Assembly (NCBI GenBank): GCA_034660915.1 | Contig: JAYEKE010000126.1 | Location: forward strand, 1-36,870 | Source: Pseudomonadota bacterium | GTDB taxonomy: Bacteria > Desulfobacterota > Anaeroferrophillalia > Anaeroferrophillales > Anaeroferrophillaceae | Length of the DNA: 36,870 nt | Direction of reading: 5' to 3' | Shown here: piece after piece, positions 1-9,070 of the stretch | Position numbering within the stretch: position 1 is the stretch's first letter | Layout: each line of letters opens with the position of its first letter | Notes under the pieces: generated by a model | The model's database searches: none | Told to the model about the DNA's origin: nothing | What the model saw: the letters and a program-made list of their open reading frames with translations, nothing else | Program-made: the position numbers and the translations under genes

Positions 1-681
1 TGCCTTTTTATCGGTTCTCCGGTTTATTCTTCGCACGCGTTACCACTGGTTATGGATTTCATTGCCCGCCTGCCACAACGCCGTCAGGCTTACGCGGTTC
101 CCTTTGTAACCTGGGGAGGAGCAACCAGCGGTCTTGCCCTGGCCGAAATGGGTAAAGCATTGCTGGCCCGCGAGTATACCCTGGCGGGAGCGGCAAGAAT
201 CGTGGCCGTTCATTCCCTGATGTGGGAAGCTGATAATCCGGTGGGCGCGGGTCATCCCGACACTGAAGATGACCGCCTGATTGAAAATCTGGTAGCTACC
301 GTTGAACGCAATCTGGAGCTTCCTGAACCGCTGGAATTACCCGGCCAGGCTCTTTGTTACCAGCCCGAGGCTGCCGCGGCTGAGATGCGGAAGCTGAATC
401 TGGAAATTGCCCGCGGTATTTTACCGCCGCGGCTGGTGAATGAAGATCTCTGCAATCAGTGCGGCCTCTGCGTTGACCAATGTCCGGTCGCGGCCCTGAC
501 CCTGGACCCCTATCCGGTTTACGCTGATCATTGCATTCTCTGTTTCAACTGCATGCGCGGGTGTCCGGAAAAAGCCATTGAAGCGAATCTTTCAGCCATC
601 CATGAAAGAGTCCGGGAACGGGCTGGCAGCTACAGGGAAGATCCACTTTCGGCAGTTTTTCTTCCCGGTGATTCTCGATAG
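1..681 (+). CDS. EFR1-type flavodoxin/ferredoxin protein, 5' end outside window
   Basis: The reading frame is open from base 1, so the true start lies upstream; the first ATG at 52 is internal. The opening residues LFIGSPVYSSHALPLV look like a flavodoxin-fold loop, followed by the phrase FVTWGGATSGLAL typical of this family. The C-terminal third carries two 4Fe-4S ferredoxin motifs, CNQCGLCVDQCP (about bases 451-486) and CILCFNCMRGCP (about 535-570). This arrangement is that of EFR1-family proteins of anaerobes, thought to move electrons between an FMN domain and two clusters; the partner is unknown. It ends 69 bases before the next operon and has no clear functional link with it. The family call is good; the physiological role is not visible. 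Confidence 0.8.
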   Translation, partial: CLFIGSPVYSSHALPLVMDFIARLPQRRQAYAVPFVTWGGATSGLALAEMGKALLAREYTLAGAARIVAVHSLMWEADNPVGAGHPDTEDDRLIENLVATVERNLELPEPLELPGQALCYQPEAAAAEMRKLNLEIARGILPPRLVNEDLCNQCGLCVDQCPVAALTLDPYPVYADHCILCFNCMRGCPEKAIEANLSAIHERVRERAGSYREDPLSAVFLPGDSR

Positions 682-750
682 TACCTTTGGTCGAATGGCA
701 AAACCCTTGCTATGTGAGCTGCACCCTTATACGCGAAGATTTCAAGCTGA

Positions 751-1611
751 ATGAAATACAATCTACGGAAAATATTTTTTTTTATCCTGCTCCCCCTGCT
801 GGGCATCGCGGCGATTTTCATGGTCGAAAGTTCCGGCGCGGCGCTGGTGAATGAAACCGAGATCCAGCAACTTCGCCGCAGCGTCCAAGCATTGAACCAA
901 ATTTGCGAACAGGCGAACCGGGAGCTGGACGAGGCAACTGCAACCGGCAGGTTTTCCCCGCGGGAGCAACATGATTATCAAACCTTTATCGCTTATCTTG
1001 GCGGGCGAATAGAAAAGTATTGCCGGGCCCTGTACCTTGCCGGCGGCCGGCAGGCTGTTGATGGACTGGCCTGCCCGAATGTTGAAACCGGCCTGCCGAC
1101 TTTAACCGCCCCTGCCGCTGAAACCACGGATGAGCAGATAGAGTCTCTTGATACCTCACTCACTAAGGCGCTGGGTGATTTTGATGAGATGCTGCTCGAG
1201 GAGCAGAATCGCCTTGCCTCCCATCAGCCCCGGCAGAGGGAGACAGGAGGTTCCGACGGCAGCGACGATTTCTCCGGTCAGGAGGGCAGGAAGACCGGTA
1301 CAGCTGGAGAAAGCACCCGGGAAAACCAGGACCAGGCAGAGGAAAGTTCTGATCAGAAAATCCGGGAAGGTGAAAGCTCTGAAAAAATGCCGGCAGCGGC
1401 GGGAAAAAAGTCCGCTGACAGTGGCGCCAGGGGCGCTGGAAATGGTAACGATCAGTCTTCGGCGGTCACCCGGCCATCCGGACCGGACACCATGGCAAGA
1501 GATGACGATATTGTTGCCCGCCAGCTCAGGGAGGCGGCGGAAAAGGAAACCGATCCCGAATTAAAAGAAAAACTCTGGGAAGAGTATAGAAAATACAAAG
1601 CGGGAAAATGA
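751..1611 (+). CDS. Membrane-anchored low-complexity protein, first gene of the vWA/proton-channel operon
   Basis: I do not recognise this 286-residue protein. Residues 7-25 form a hydrophobic segment after a basic N-terminus, so it is either exported or anchored in the inner membrane. Residues 35-110 look helical and contain three cysteines (52, 91, 108). Residues about 155-255 are a low-complexity stretch rich in Gly, Ser, Glu, Lys and Arg, probably disordered, and the last 30 residues are again charged and helical. The stop codon overlaps the next start as ATGA, so it is translationally coupled to the lipoprotein gene. There is no strong ribosome binding site before the ATG. A structural or tethering role in the complex encoded by the operon is a guess from context only. 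Confidence 0.6.
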   Translation: MKYNLRKIFFFILLPLLGIAAIFMVESSGAALVNETEIQQLRRSVQALNQICEQANRELDEATATGRFSPREQHDYQTFIAYLGGRIEKYCRALYLAGGRQAVDGLACPNVETGLPTLTAPAAETTDEQIESLDTSLTKALGDFDEMLLEEQNRLASHQPRQRETGGSDGSDDFSGQEGRKTGTAGESTRENQDQAEESSDQKIREGESSEKMPAAAGKKSADSGARGAGNGNDQSSAVTRPSGPDTMARDDDIVARQLREAAEKETDPELKEKLWEEYRKYKAGK

Positions 1612-2915
1612 ATTCCAGGTTCAAAAAATATCGTTTCCGGCTTAAATGGAGTTGGCCTTTATTGCTCCTGACGGCAGCCATGTTGTTACAACTTGGCGGC
1701 TGTGCCGGTATGTCCAGCTGGCGGATACCGGGCAGGCAGGTACCGGACCAGGTGGCTCTGGCCACCGCGGAAAAGGAATTGACCGACACTGAACTGCTCA
1801 ATGTCTCCATCAAGGTTTTTGACCCGGGTAAACTTCCTGATAATGAAAATGGCCGCCGCGGCCTTTCGCCGGAAATCCGTGCCGCCGAGGCCCGTTTCAT
1901 CCCCATCCATCTCAAATATACCATGCAGCGCAGCGGCTACTGGGGGCTGGTACGCGTCGTCCCCGATGATGACAACGGCACCGAAGTGCTGGTCCGGGGC
2001 AGGATTGAGTATTCCGACGGCAAGAGCGGGGCGATAGATATTGAGGTAATCGACGCCCGCAATGTTGTCTGGTTCCACAAAATTTACGCTGAAACCACCG
2101 AGCACCAGGAACGCGGGCAGACAGAGCCGGAAAAACAGGATGTCTTTCAGGATCTGTTTAATACCATTACCAATGACATGATTCAGTACCGCAACCGCCT
2201 TTCACCGGCGGAGATTGAAGAGATTAAACAGGCGGCCGAATTGCGTTATGCCAGAGCCATGGCCCCGGATGCTTTTGCCGGCTATCTTACGGAAGATCCC
2301 GACGGCACGATCAATATCCTGCGGCTGCCGGCAAAAGATGATACCATGCTGAAAAGGATACGCTCCATCCGGGCCCGGGATGATATGCTGGTGGATATGA
2401 TCAATGGCTATTATGAGGCCTATTATCTCGACCTGTGGGAGCCCTACAACAATTGGCGCAAGTTTCGCAGCAAGGAAGTCGAGGTCATGGAAAAACTTGA
2501 GCGTCAGGCTCTGACCCGACAGGTACTCGGCGTTGCCGCCATCGTCGGCGCCATAGCCCTGAGCGCCAGCGGAAATTCTGAAACCAGGGCGCAAACTTCA
2601 AGCCTGCGCGATGTCATGATCATGGGTGGGGCCGCGGGAATCTACAGCGGCTACCAGAAAAAAAAGGAAACCGCCATCAACAAAGAGGTTATTGAAGAAC
2701 TTGGTGCTTCTTTCTCCTCCGAGGCGGAACCGCTGGTCATTGAAGTGGAGGGAGAGACAGTCCGGCTGAAAGGGTCGGCTGAACAGCAATATACCCGCTG
2801 GCGGGAACTGCTGCGACAGATTTACGCCCGAGAAACCGGCCTCATACCGGTGGATACCACAATTCAGTTGGAAAAATCCGAAAAAAATCCACCGGCCGCA
2901 ACCCTGGATGAATAA
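1608..2915 (+). CDS. Predicted lipoprotein of the vWA/proton-channel operon
   Basis: This 435-residue protein starts with a basic stretch, a hydrophobic core and a lipobox LGGC with Cys32 as the likely lipidated residue, so it should be an envelope lipoprotein. Residues about 55-190 look like a beta-rich domain, residues about 200-300 are helical and charged, and there is a second hydrophobic stretch around residues 305-322 (VLGVAAIVGAIALS) followed by a Gly-rich segment. The second stretch could insert in a membrane or pack inside an oligomer. I do not recognise the family. The ATG overlaps the upstream stop (ATGA), and the TPR gene follows after 50 bases. By analogy with Tol, Exb or Mot systems it could be the outer-membrane partner of the proton-driven inner-membrane complex; that is inference. 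Confidence 0.65.
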   Translation: MNSRFKKYRFRLKWSWPLLLLTAAMLLQLGGCAGMSSWRIPGRQVPDQVALATAEKELTDTELLNVSIKVFDPGKLPDNENGRRGLSPEIRAAEARFIPIHLKYTMQRSGYWGLVRVVPDDDNGTEVLVRGRIEYSDGKSGAIDIEVIDARNVVWFHKIYAETTEHQERGQTEPEKQDVFQDLFNTITNDMIQYRNRLSPAEIEEIKQAAELRYARAMAPDAFAGYLTEDPDGTINILRLPAKDDTMLKRIRSIRARDDMLVDMINGYYEAYYLDLWEPYNNWRKFRSKEVEVMEKLERQALTRQVLGVAAIVGAIALSASGNSETRAQTSSLRDVMIMGGAAGIYSGYQKKKETAINKEVIEELGASFSSEAEPLVIEVEGETVRLKGSAEQQYTRWRELLRQIYARETGLIPVDTTIQLEKSEKNPPAATLDE

Positions 2916-2965
2916 ACGATGTACGGAACCTTAAACCCTAAACCTTATACCTTTTTATAATTTTC

Positions 2966-4453
2966 ATGGCTGAGCAAACTCCACCTGCAACAAAACCGGA
3001 AAATCACCACCTTGTCCCGCCGGATGCCGGACTGGACCAGCATAAACGAAAAACCCTTCCTTCTGTTTTGGTCGTTATTTTCACCCTGTTCATTATTCTC
3101 GATTTAGCCGTTCTGGTTTACTGGCTGCGGCCGGAAAAAAAGAGCAAAGCACCCGCGCCACAAAAGGTTGTTCAGAAAAAAATCCCCGCCACTACAGAAC
3201 AGGAACAGCCCGCGAAGGACAATTTTTTGGCAAAAACACGCCTGGCGGCGGAAGAGCAGCTTGGTCGCTGGCTGCTTCTGCAGGCCCGGGCTGAAGCTGA
3301 AAATATCGCCCTCTGGGGCGGTGAAATCTACAACCGGATTACGGCCCTGATCACCCGGGGAGACACAGCCTTCGCCGCAAAAGATTTTGCCGGCGCCCGG
3401 CAATCCTATGAAGAGGCCGAAAAACGTCTTGAAGCCCTGCTCGCTGCCAAAACGGAACTGTTTGCCGCTGCCATGGACCAGGGACGCACGGCCCTGCAAA
3501 AACAGGACAGCAAATCCGCCAAGCACTCTTTCGAACTGGCCCTGGCCATGGAACCGGACAACGCCGCGGCTGAACATGGACTGCAAAGGGCCGGAAATCT
3601 TGACCAGGTAATTCTTCTGCAGCTTCAAGGTCTGCAGCTGGAAAAAAAAGATCGCCTTACCGAAGCCCGATCAATTTTGTTGCAGGCCGTGCAACTTGAT
3701 CCGGAATTCATCCCGGCTGCCGAAATACTGACCCGGGTTGAAAACAAATTAAGCAAAAAGAAATACCAGCAGGCCATGAGCACTTTTTTTGCCGCCCTGG
3801 AGAGGGGGGATTTAAGTAAAGCTCGGCGCTCATTACAGCAGGCCACAATTTTCAATCCTTCGGACCCGGTGCTGAAAGATGCCGAAAAGCAACTGCAGAC
3901 GGCTGAAATTGCGGCCAGGCTGGCCGCTCTGGAGAAAAAATTCAAGCAATTTGCGGCCGCTGAACAGTGGCAGAAAGCCCTTGAAGTTTGCTGGCAGGCG
4001 CTGCGGATAAACCCGCAGACCGGGTTTGCCGTCCAGGCAAGAGAAACCGTCAAAAAGCGTCTGGCCCTTGATCAGGCCCTGACAAGCGTTCTTGCCCGGC
4101 CGGAACGGCTGCAGGATGACGCCCCTCTGGCCGAAGCCAGGAAAATCCTGGAAACAGCCCGCTCGGTTAAAACTCCCGGGGTCAAACTGACGGCGCAAAT
4201 CACCTCCCTTGATCAGCTTCTGGACAGGGCCGGCACCAAGGTTGAGGTCATCCTGCACTCCGACGAAGCTACCGAGGTGATCATCTACCGGGTCGGACGC
4301 TTGGGGACCTTCACCCAAAAAAAGATTAAACTGCGACCCGGAATGTATACCATTGTCGGCACCCGTCCCGGTTTTCGTGACGTGCGCCATAAAATAGAGG
4401 TCAAAGCCGGCCGGAATCTTTCCCTCTTTATTCACTGTAAGGAAGCAATTTGA
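2966..4453 (+). CDS. Bitopic TPR-repeat protein with PEGA-like C-terminal domain
   Basis: The 495-residue protein has a short Pro-rich cytoplasmic tail, one transmembrane segment (about residues 31-50, VLVVIFTLFIILDLAVLVYW) and a long periplasmic part. Residues about 120-380 consist of helical TPR-like units; phrases such as AKHSFELALAMEPDNAAAEHG and LLQAVQLDPEFIPAAE are typical TPR helix pairs. The last 70 residues are beta-rich and end in a PEGA-like pattern (LRPGMYTIVGTRPGFRD). TPR arrays serve as scaffolds for protein partners. Its stop codon overlaps the TTG start of the FHA/PEGA/FGE gene, so the two products are probably made together, and both carry PEGA-type domains on the same side of the membrane. 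The exact role is unknown. Confidence 0.75.
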   Translation: MAEQTPPATKPENHHLVPPDAGLDQHKRKTLPSVLVVIFTLFIILDLAVLVYWLRPEKKSKAPAPQKVVQKKIPATTEQEQPAKDNFLAKTRLAAEEQLGRWLLLQARAEAENIALWGGEIYNRITALITRGDTAFAAKDFAGARQSYEEAEKRLEALLAAKTELFAAAMDQGRTALQKQDSKSAKHSFELALAMEPDNAAAEHGLQRAGNLDQVILLQLQGLQLEKKDRLTEARSILLQAVQLDPEFIPAAEILTRVENKLSKKKYQQAMSTFFAALERGDLSKARRSLQQATIFNPSDPVLKDAEKQLQTAEIAARLAALEKKFKQFAAAEQWQKALEVCWQALRINPQTGFAVQARETVKKRLALDQALTSVLARPERLQDDAPLAEARKILETARSVKTPGVKLTAQITSLDQLLDRAGTKVEVILHSDEATEVIIYRVGRLGTFTQKKIKLRPGMYTIVGTRPGFRDVRHKIEVKAGRNLSLFIHCKEAI

Positions 4454-6876
4454 ACCGTGTTTTGACAATTTACCAGCAGGGTGAGGTCTACGAGTTTAAT
4501 GACGGCGATCTGCCGCTGACCATCGGCTCCGGCGCCGGGGTTCATATTCACCTGCCCGCGGGCCGGGCAGTTGAGGCCCACATCGCCGACTCCCGCGATC
4601 ATCTATTTCTGCAGCCGGCTGACGATACCTCCGGAGTCTATCATAATGACACCCTCGTCTCCTCTTCCGTCTGGATCAAATCCGGTGATTATATAAGAAT
4701 TGCCGATATTACCCTTCATTTTCACGTCTCCGGAGATCGGGTGGAGATTAGAATCTCCGCCGATCAGGAGAATGTGCTGACGCCACCGCCGGGACCGTCA
4801 TCCGCTTCACCGGCAAATCATGCCACTGAAGCAGGAAAAAGACAAAAAAAACTGCCCCGGGCCGCCGTACCATCAAGCCGGCCGCCGGGAGATAAAAAAT
4901 TACGTTATCTGGCCGGCGGGATACTTCTTTTGCTGATCGCGGCCGCAGCCTTTGTCCTCTCGGCTCGCAGCATTGAGGTTTCAGTAACCCCGGCTCCTGA
5001 AAAAATTTCCATCAGTGGTTTTCCGCCGGCGTTTAAATTCGGTTCACGTTATCTCGCCCTCAAGGGAGAATATACCGTCCGGGCAGCCAGACCGGGTTAC
5101 CAGGAGCTGGCGGCCACGATCACGGTTAAAGAAAACGGCCGCAATCAATTCAATCTTACCCTGAAAAAACTCCCGGGTTCAGTAGATATAATAAGCAAAC
5201 CACTGGCGGGAGCCGAAGTTTTTATTGACGATCTCCTTATGGGCACCACCCCGCTTAACAACCTTGAAATCCCGGCCGGAGAGCATCAACTACGGCTGGT
5301 CAAGGAACGCTACCTGACCATTGAACAAATAATCCAGGTAGAAGGACTTGGCAGGCAGCAGCATTTTGACTTTATGCTGTCACCGGCCTGGGCTGAGGTA
5401 ACACTGACCTCCGACCCGGCCGGAGCGCGGGTTTTCGCAGGCGAAACTGATCTTGGCCGGACACCGGTGACCATAGAGCTTGCCGGTGGCGAACACCTCC
5501 TGACCCTGCACAAGAATAAATTTTCCCCGGCTGAAATCAGCCTGAAATTAACCGCCGGTGGCAGTTATACTCCCAGGGTTGTGACGCTGTCTCCAGCACC
5601 GGCAACGGTGGTCGTGAAATCCATCCCCACCGGCGCCGCGGTCTCCGTTGACGGTGACTTCAAAGGGGCGACACCGGTCAGCATTTCTCTCAGTTCAAGA
5701 GAACAGCATGAAATCAGTCTCAGCCTCTCCGGACATCGGGGAAAGAAATCCCTGCTGACCTTTGCCCCCGGCACTTCCAGGGAGCTGTCGTTTACATTGC
5801 CGCCGGAACATGGTATTATTTTCCTCACCACAGAGCCGGCAAACGCCGAACTCCTGATAGACGGCCAGGTCTATGGCCCGGCCACCGGTCGCCTGCGTCT
5901 GACCGCTACCCGGCACACCTTGACCGTACGGGCCAGAGGATATGAAACCGCCAGGCGAACGGTAACACCGAGCAAGGCCCACAGCCTGCAGCTTAATATC
6001 CGGCTGCAGCCGGTTGCGGCGCTGTCCGAACCAAAAACAGCAAACAAAAAGAAAAAAATAGCGGCTGCCGGACATGAAATGATTCGGCTGGAGCCGGCTG
6101 TTTTCATGATGGGAGCCTCCCGGCGGGAACCTGGACGACGGGCCAATGAACAATTGCGGCAGGTGAAAATTACCAGACCTTTCTATCTTGCCACCCGCGA
6201 GGTCACCAATGACCAGTTCCGCCGTTTCAAGCCGGGGCACCGCTCGGGTCAGGTGGACGGCCACACCCTTGATGGCGGCAGCCGGCCGGTGGTCATGGTA
6301 AGCTGGGAAGAAGCGGCCGGGTATTGCAACTGGCTCAGCAAACAGGAAGGGCTTGATCCCTGTTACCGGCAGGAAAATTCAACCATGGTTACCGTCAACC
6401 CGGTCACTAATGGATACCGATTACCTTTTGAAGCAGAGTGGGCTTATGCCGCCCGCGTGGTCGACGGCAACCGCCCGGCCCGCTACCCTTGGAAGGGAAG
6501 TTTTCCGCCGCAAACCGTCAGCGGCAATTATGGCGATGAAGCCGCCCGCTCGCTGCTGACAATGGTAATCAGAGGCTATAACGACGGCCACCCGGTTACC
6601 GCGCCGGTGGCGAGTTTTTCGGCCAATAATAACGGTTTCTTTGATATGGGCGGCAATGTATCCGAGTGGTGTCATGATTTTTACGCCCCAAGTAGTCTTT
6701 CCGGGACGGACGGCCGGGAGATCGATCCCACGGGACCTGCAACCGGTACCCACCATGTGGTCCGTGGTTCAAGCTGGCGTGACAACACAATTACTGAACT
6801 CAGGCTGAGTTACCGCTCCTACAGTCGCAATCCCAAAAACGATCTTGGCTTTCGCGTTGCCAGGTACGCCAGATGA
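4450..6876 (+). CDS. FHA - transmembrane - PEGA repeats - FGE/SUMF1-fold protein
   Basis: The start is TTG at 4450, inside the upstream stop codon and preceded by an AAGGAAG ribosome binding site. Residues 1-100 resemble an FHA domain (LTIGSGAGVHIHLP, then HNDTLV), with Ser where the conserved Arg usually follows Gly. A Pro-rich linker leads to a transmembrane segment at about 151-171, so FHA is cytoplasmic and the rest periplasmic. About five PEGA-type beta repeats follow (residues 175-525; for example GAEVFIDDLLMGTTPL and GARVFAGETDLGRTPV). Residues about 540-808 are a formylglycine-generating-enzyme-fold domain (GGNVSEWCHDFY, VVRGSSWRD, LGFRVAR). The paired catalytic cysteines of true FGE are absent (SYRSYSRN), so it probably binds rather than modifies. 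It could link cytoplasmic phosphorylation to the periplasmic complex. Confidence 0.85.
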   Translation: MNRVLTIYQQGEVYEFNDGDLPLTIGSGAGVHIHLPAGRAVEAHIADSRDHLFLQPADDTSGVYHNDTLVSSSVWIKSGDYIRIADITLHFHVSGDRVEIRISADQENVLTPPPGPSSASPANHATEAGKRQKKLPRAAVPSSRPPGDKKLRYLAGGILLLLIAAAAFVLSARSIEVSVTPAPEKISISGFPPAFKFGSRYLALKGEYTVRAARPGYQELAATITVKENGRNQFNLTLKKLPGSVDIISKPLAGAEVFIDDLLMGTTPLNNLEIPAGEHQLRLVKERYLTIEQIIQVEGLGRQQHFDFMLSPAWAEVTLTSDPAGARVFAGETDLGRTPVTIELAGGEHLLTLHKNKFSPAEISLKLTAGGSYTPRVVTLSPAPATVVVKSIPTGAAVSVDGDFKGATPVSISLSSREQHEISLSLSGHRGKKSLLTFAPGTSRELSFTLPPEHGIIFLTTEPANAELLIDGQVYGPATGRLRLTATRHTLTVRARGYETARRTVTPSKAHSLQLNIRLQPVAALSEPKTANKKKKIAAAGHEMIRLEPAVFMMGASRREPGRRANEQLRQVKITRPFYLATREVTNDQFRRFKPGHRSGQVDGHTLDGGSRPVVMVSWEEAAGYCNWLSKQEGLDPCYRQENSTMVTVNPVTNGYRLPFEAEWAYAARVVDGNRPARYPWKGSFPPQTVSGNYGDEAARSLLTMVIRGYNDGHPVTAPVASFSANNNGFFDMGGNVSEWCHDFYAPSSLSGTDGREIDPTGPATGTHHVVRGSSWRDNTITELRLSYRSYSRNPKNDLGFRVARYAR

Positions 6877-7127
6877 AAAAATCAGCTTGTCTTCTTATTC
6901 TTCTGCTGCTTTTGTTCACCATCCCCGCGGCTGCCGCGGAACCGGTCAACAATCATCAGCTGCAAAAAAAGGAATTACCAAAACAAACCCAGCCGGCCGT
7001 AAAAATGGAAGATAAAAAAACGACCGCGAAACCACAAAAGAAGCCACCTGATATAAGAGTAAAATCTTTTACTCCTTCGGAGAAGATCGACGCCGATGCC
7101 GTAGTCGCCTTTCCCGTTGATATCTGA
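6873..7127 (+). CDS. Small exported Lys/Pro-rich protein
   Basis: An 84-residue protein with a clear signal peptide (residues 1-21, hydrophobic core LILLLLLFTIPAAAA) and a short mature part rich in Lys, Gln and Pro that is probably disordered. It starts inside the stop of the FHA/PEGA/FGE gene (ATGA overlap) and is followed after 29 bases by the proton-channel gene, so it is firmly part of the operon. No family is recognised. A small periplasmic tether, plug or linker peptide for the complex would fit the context, but nothing in the sequence proves it. Confidence 0.6.
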   Translation: MKKSACLLILLLLLFTIPAAAAEPVNNHQLQKKELPKQTQPAVKMEDKKTTAKPQKKPPDIRVKSFTPSEKIDADAVVAFPVDI

Positions 7128-7156
7128 CGGTTTCTGAAAACCGGGAGCTGGAACTT

Positions 7157-7960
7157 ATGAAAAAGTTGCCTGTCGAATTGATTTATCAGGTTTTTTCTCT
7201 CCTGACCGCCTTCATTCTCATCCATGGCGCCTATGTCACTGTCATCAGACCGCAGGCGGACGCTTTTCTTGCCCGTGAACAGGCCCGCCTGGCCGAAAAC
7301 CCGCAATATGAACAGCAGCGCAATTTTTATGTGGTGCTGCGCGATTACGAGCAGGAGACCTGCCTGGTCCTGATGCTCTGGGCTCTGACCATCCTGGCCT
7401 ACAAGGGCGTCACCGTCTATCGGCAGCAACAGCAGCTTGAGGTTGATCTGCTGCAACTGCCGGGAGGGCTGCCCATCGGCCCGGAAGATACCAGGGAGTT
7501 GAAAAACAGAATTGATGAACTGCCGGCCGGCAGCCGCGATTTTCTTCTACCCCGGGCCCTGAGCACCGCCATCGGCCGTTTTGCCGCCACCCGCAACGTT
7601 CAGGATTCGGCCACCGCCCTGCGCAGCGTTTGTGAGTCCGAAGGCGAACGGCTGGAATCCGAACTGTCTACCATCCGTTATATTGCCTGGGCCATTCCCT
7701 CGGTGGGCTTCATCGGCACGGTACGCGGCATCGGCGCCGCCCTGTCCCAGGCCAACCGCGCCGTGGAAGGTGACATCACCGGCGTCACCCAGAACCTTGG
7801 AGTCGCCTTCAACTCAACCTTCATCGCCCTGGTTATTTCCATTGTATTGATGTTTTTCATTCATCAACTGCAGCTCATGCAGGAACGTCTGGTACTTGAC
7901 ACGGAAAGCTATTGTGACCAGAGCCTGATTTCCCGGCTGCGCATTCATCCCGGAGATTAA
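7157..7960 (+). CDS. MotA/TolQ/ExbB-type proton channel subunit
   Basis: This 267-residue protein has four predicted membrane segments (about 10-30, 66-84, 173-197, 214-236) with a cytoplasmic domain between the second and third. The third segment carries the family signature PSVGFIGTVRGIGAAL and the fourth LGVAFNSTFIALVISI, which match the pore-lining helices of TolQ, ExbB and MotA. Such proteins form pentameric channels that use the proton gradient to move a dimeric partner (TolR, ExbD, MotB, ZorB). Here the two following genes supply partners with a TolR/ExbD-like first helix. The ATG at 7157 is preceded by GGAGCTGGA. It is neither flanked by tolR/tolA/tolB nor by tonB, so it is not the housekeeping Tol or Ton system. 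Confidence 0.9.
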   Translation: MKKLPVELIYQVFSLLTAFILIHGAYVTVIRPQADAFLAREQARLAENPQYEQQRNFYVVLRDYEQETCLVLMLWALTILAYKGVTVYRQQQQLEVDLLQLPGGLPIGPEDTRELKNRIDELPAGSRDFLLPRALSTAIGRFAATRNVQDSATALRSVCESEGERLESELSTIRYIAWAIPSVGFIGTVRGIGAALSQANRAVEGDITGVTQNLGVAFNSTFIALVISIVLMFFIHQLQLMQERLVLDTESYCDQSLISRLRIHPGD

Positions 7961-7969
7961 GTTTACGCC

Positions 7970-9070
7970 ATGTCCGCACTCAGGCGTCGCGAATTTTCCT
8001 CATTCAACCTTGCCTTTCTGGACATCATGTTCTGCGGCTTCGGGGCCGTAGTCCTGCTGGTGCTGCTGATCAACGCCAACACCATCAGTTCGCGGCGTAA
8101 AACCCATGAAGACCTGCGGGCGGAAGTGACCAGGCTTGAACGCCGGGCGGCGGCGGGCCGGAAACATCTGGCAGAGGTAAAAAACAGCCTGGAACAGACC
8201 GACAAGGAGATAATTACCACCAGAGGCAGGGCACAGCAGGTAATTGTCCATATCCGGAAATTGCGCGCCGAACTGGCCGATTTGCAAAGGCAGACCCTGG
8301 CGAAGAAAAAACATGTCAACAAGCTGCAGTCAGATCTGCAAACGCAGGATACGGAACATCGCCGCCTGGGAGCGGAAATCAAGGCGGATCAGAACCGTGG
8401 TCAACAGGTACGTCGGTTTGAAGGCGAGGGTCACAGGCAGTATCTCACCGGTCTTAAACTTGGCGGCCGGCGGATCCTGCTGCTGGTGGACACCTCGGCC
8501 TCCATGCTGGACAGCAGCATTGTCAATGTTATCCGCCGCCGCAATATGGATGATGCCGCCAAAAAACTGGCGCCAAAATGGCGGCAGGTCCGGCAGACCG
8601 TTGCCTGGCTGGTGGCCAATGTACCGCCGGCAGCCAAACTGCAGATCATTCCTTTTGCCACCGGGCCGAAACCGCTGGCCGAACCTTCTTCCGGAGGATG
8701 GATTGCCGCCACCGACAATACCCGGGTCAACGATATGATCAGGCGACTGAACCAGATAATCCCGGCCGGCGGCACCAGCCTTGAAAATGTATTTTCCGCC
8801 GCCGCCACCCTGGTACCGCCACCGGACAATATCATCCTGCTCACCGACGGGCTGCCCACCCAGGGAGAAAACCGGCCCCGCGGAAACACCGTTTCCGGAG
8901 AGCAAAGGGTCAGGTTTTTCCGGCAGGCCATCAAAAAACTGCCGGATAATGTCCCCGTAAATACTATCCTTTTTCCCATGGAAGGCGACCCCCTGGCCGC
9001 CGCCCTGTTCTGGAAGCTGGCCGTGAACACCAGAGGTTCATTCTTCACCCCCACGGGGGACTGGCCATGA
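7970..9070 (+). CDS. TolR/ExbD-like anchored von Willebrand A protein 1
   Basis: The 366-residue protein begins with a cytoplasmic tail and one transmembrane helix (about 12-35, FNLAFLDIMFCGFGAVVLLV). The Asp18 in this helix sits where TolR/ExbD carry their proton-accepting Asp (compare the family pattern NxTPLIDVxLVLLI). Residues about 45-135 form a coiled coil. A von Willebrand A domain follows from about residue 165, with a complete MIDAS metal site: DTSAS at 174-178, Thr269 in GGTS and Asp293 in LLTDG. vWA domains bind protein ligands through Mg2+ or Mn2+. The gene follows the channel gene by 9 bases and overlaps the next vWA gene by 4. I infer that it is one half of a D-type subunit pair whose usual periplasmic domain is replaced by coiled coil plus vWA. 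Confidence 0.85.
   Translation: MSALRRREFSSFNLAFLDIMFCGFGAVVLLVLLINANTISSRRKTHEDLRAEVTRLERRAAAGRKHLAEVKNSLEQTDKEIITTRGRAQQVIVHIRKLRAELADLQRQTLAKKKHVNKLQSDLQTQDTEHRRLGAEIKADQNRGQQVRRFEGEGHRQYLTGLKLGGRRILLLVDTSASMLDSSIVNVIRRRNMDDAAKKLAPKWRQVRQTVAWLVANVPPAAKLQIIPFATGPKPLAEPSSGGWIAATDNTRVNDMIRRLNQIIPAGGTSLENVFSAAATLVPPPDNIILLTDGLPTQGENRPRGNTVSGEQRVRFFRQAIKKLPDNVPVNTILFPMEGDPLAAALFWKLAVNTRGSFFTPTGDWP

Noticed and set aside
6066-6876. Sulfatase-activating formylglycine-generating enzyme
   Set aside because: The catalytic cysteine pair is absent and no sulfatase gene is near; it is a domain of a larger membrane protein.
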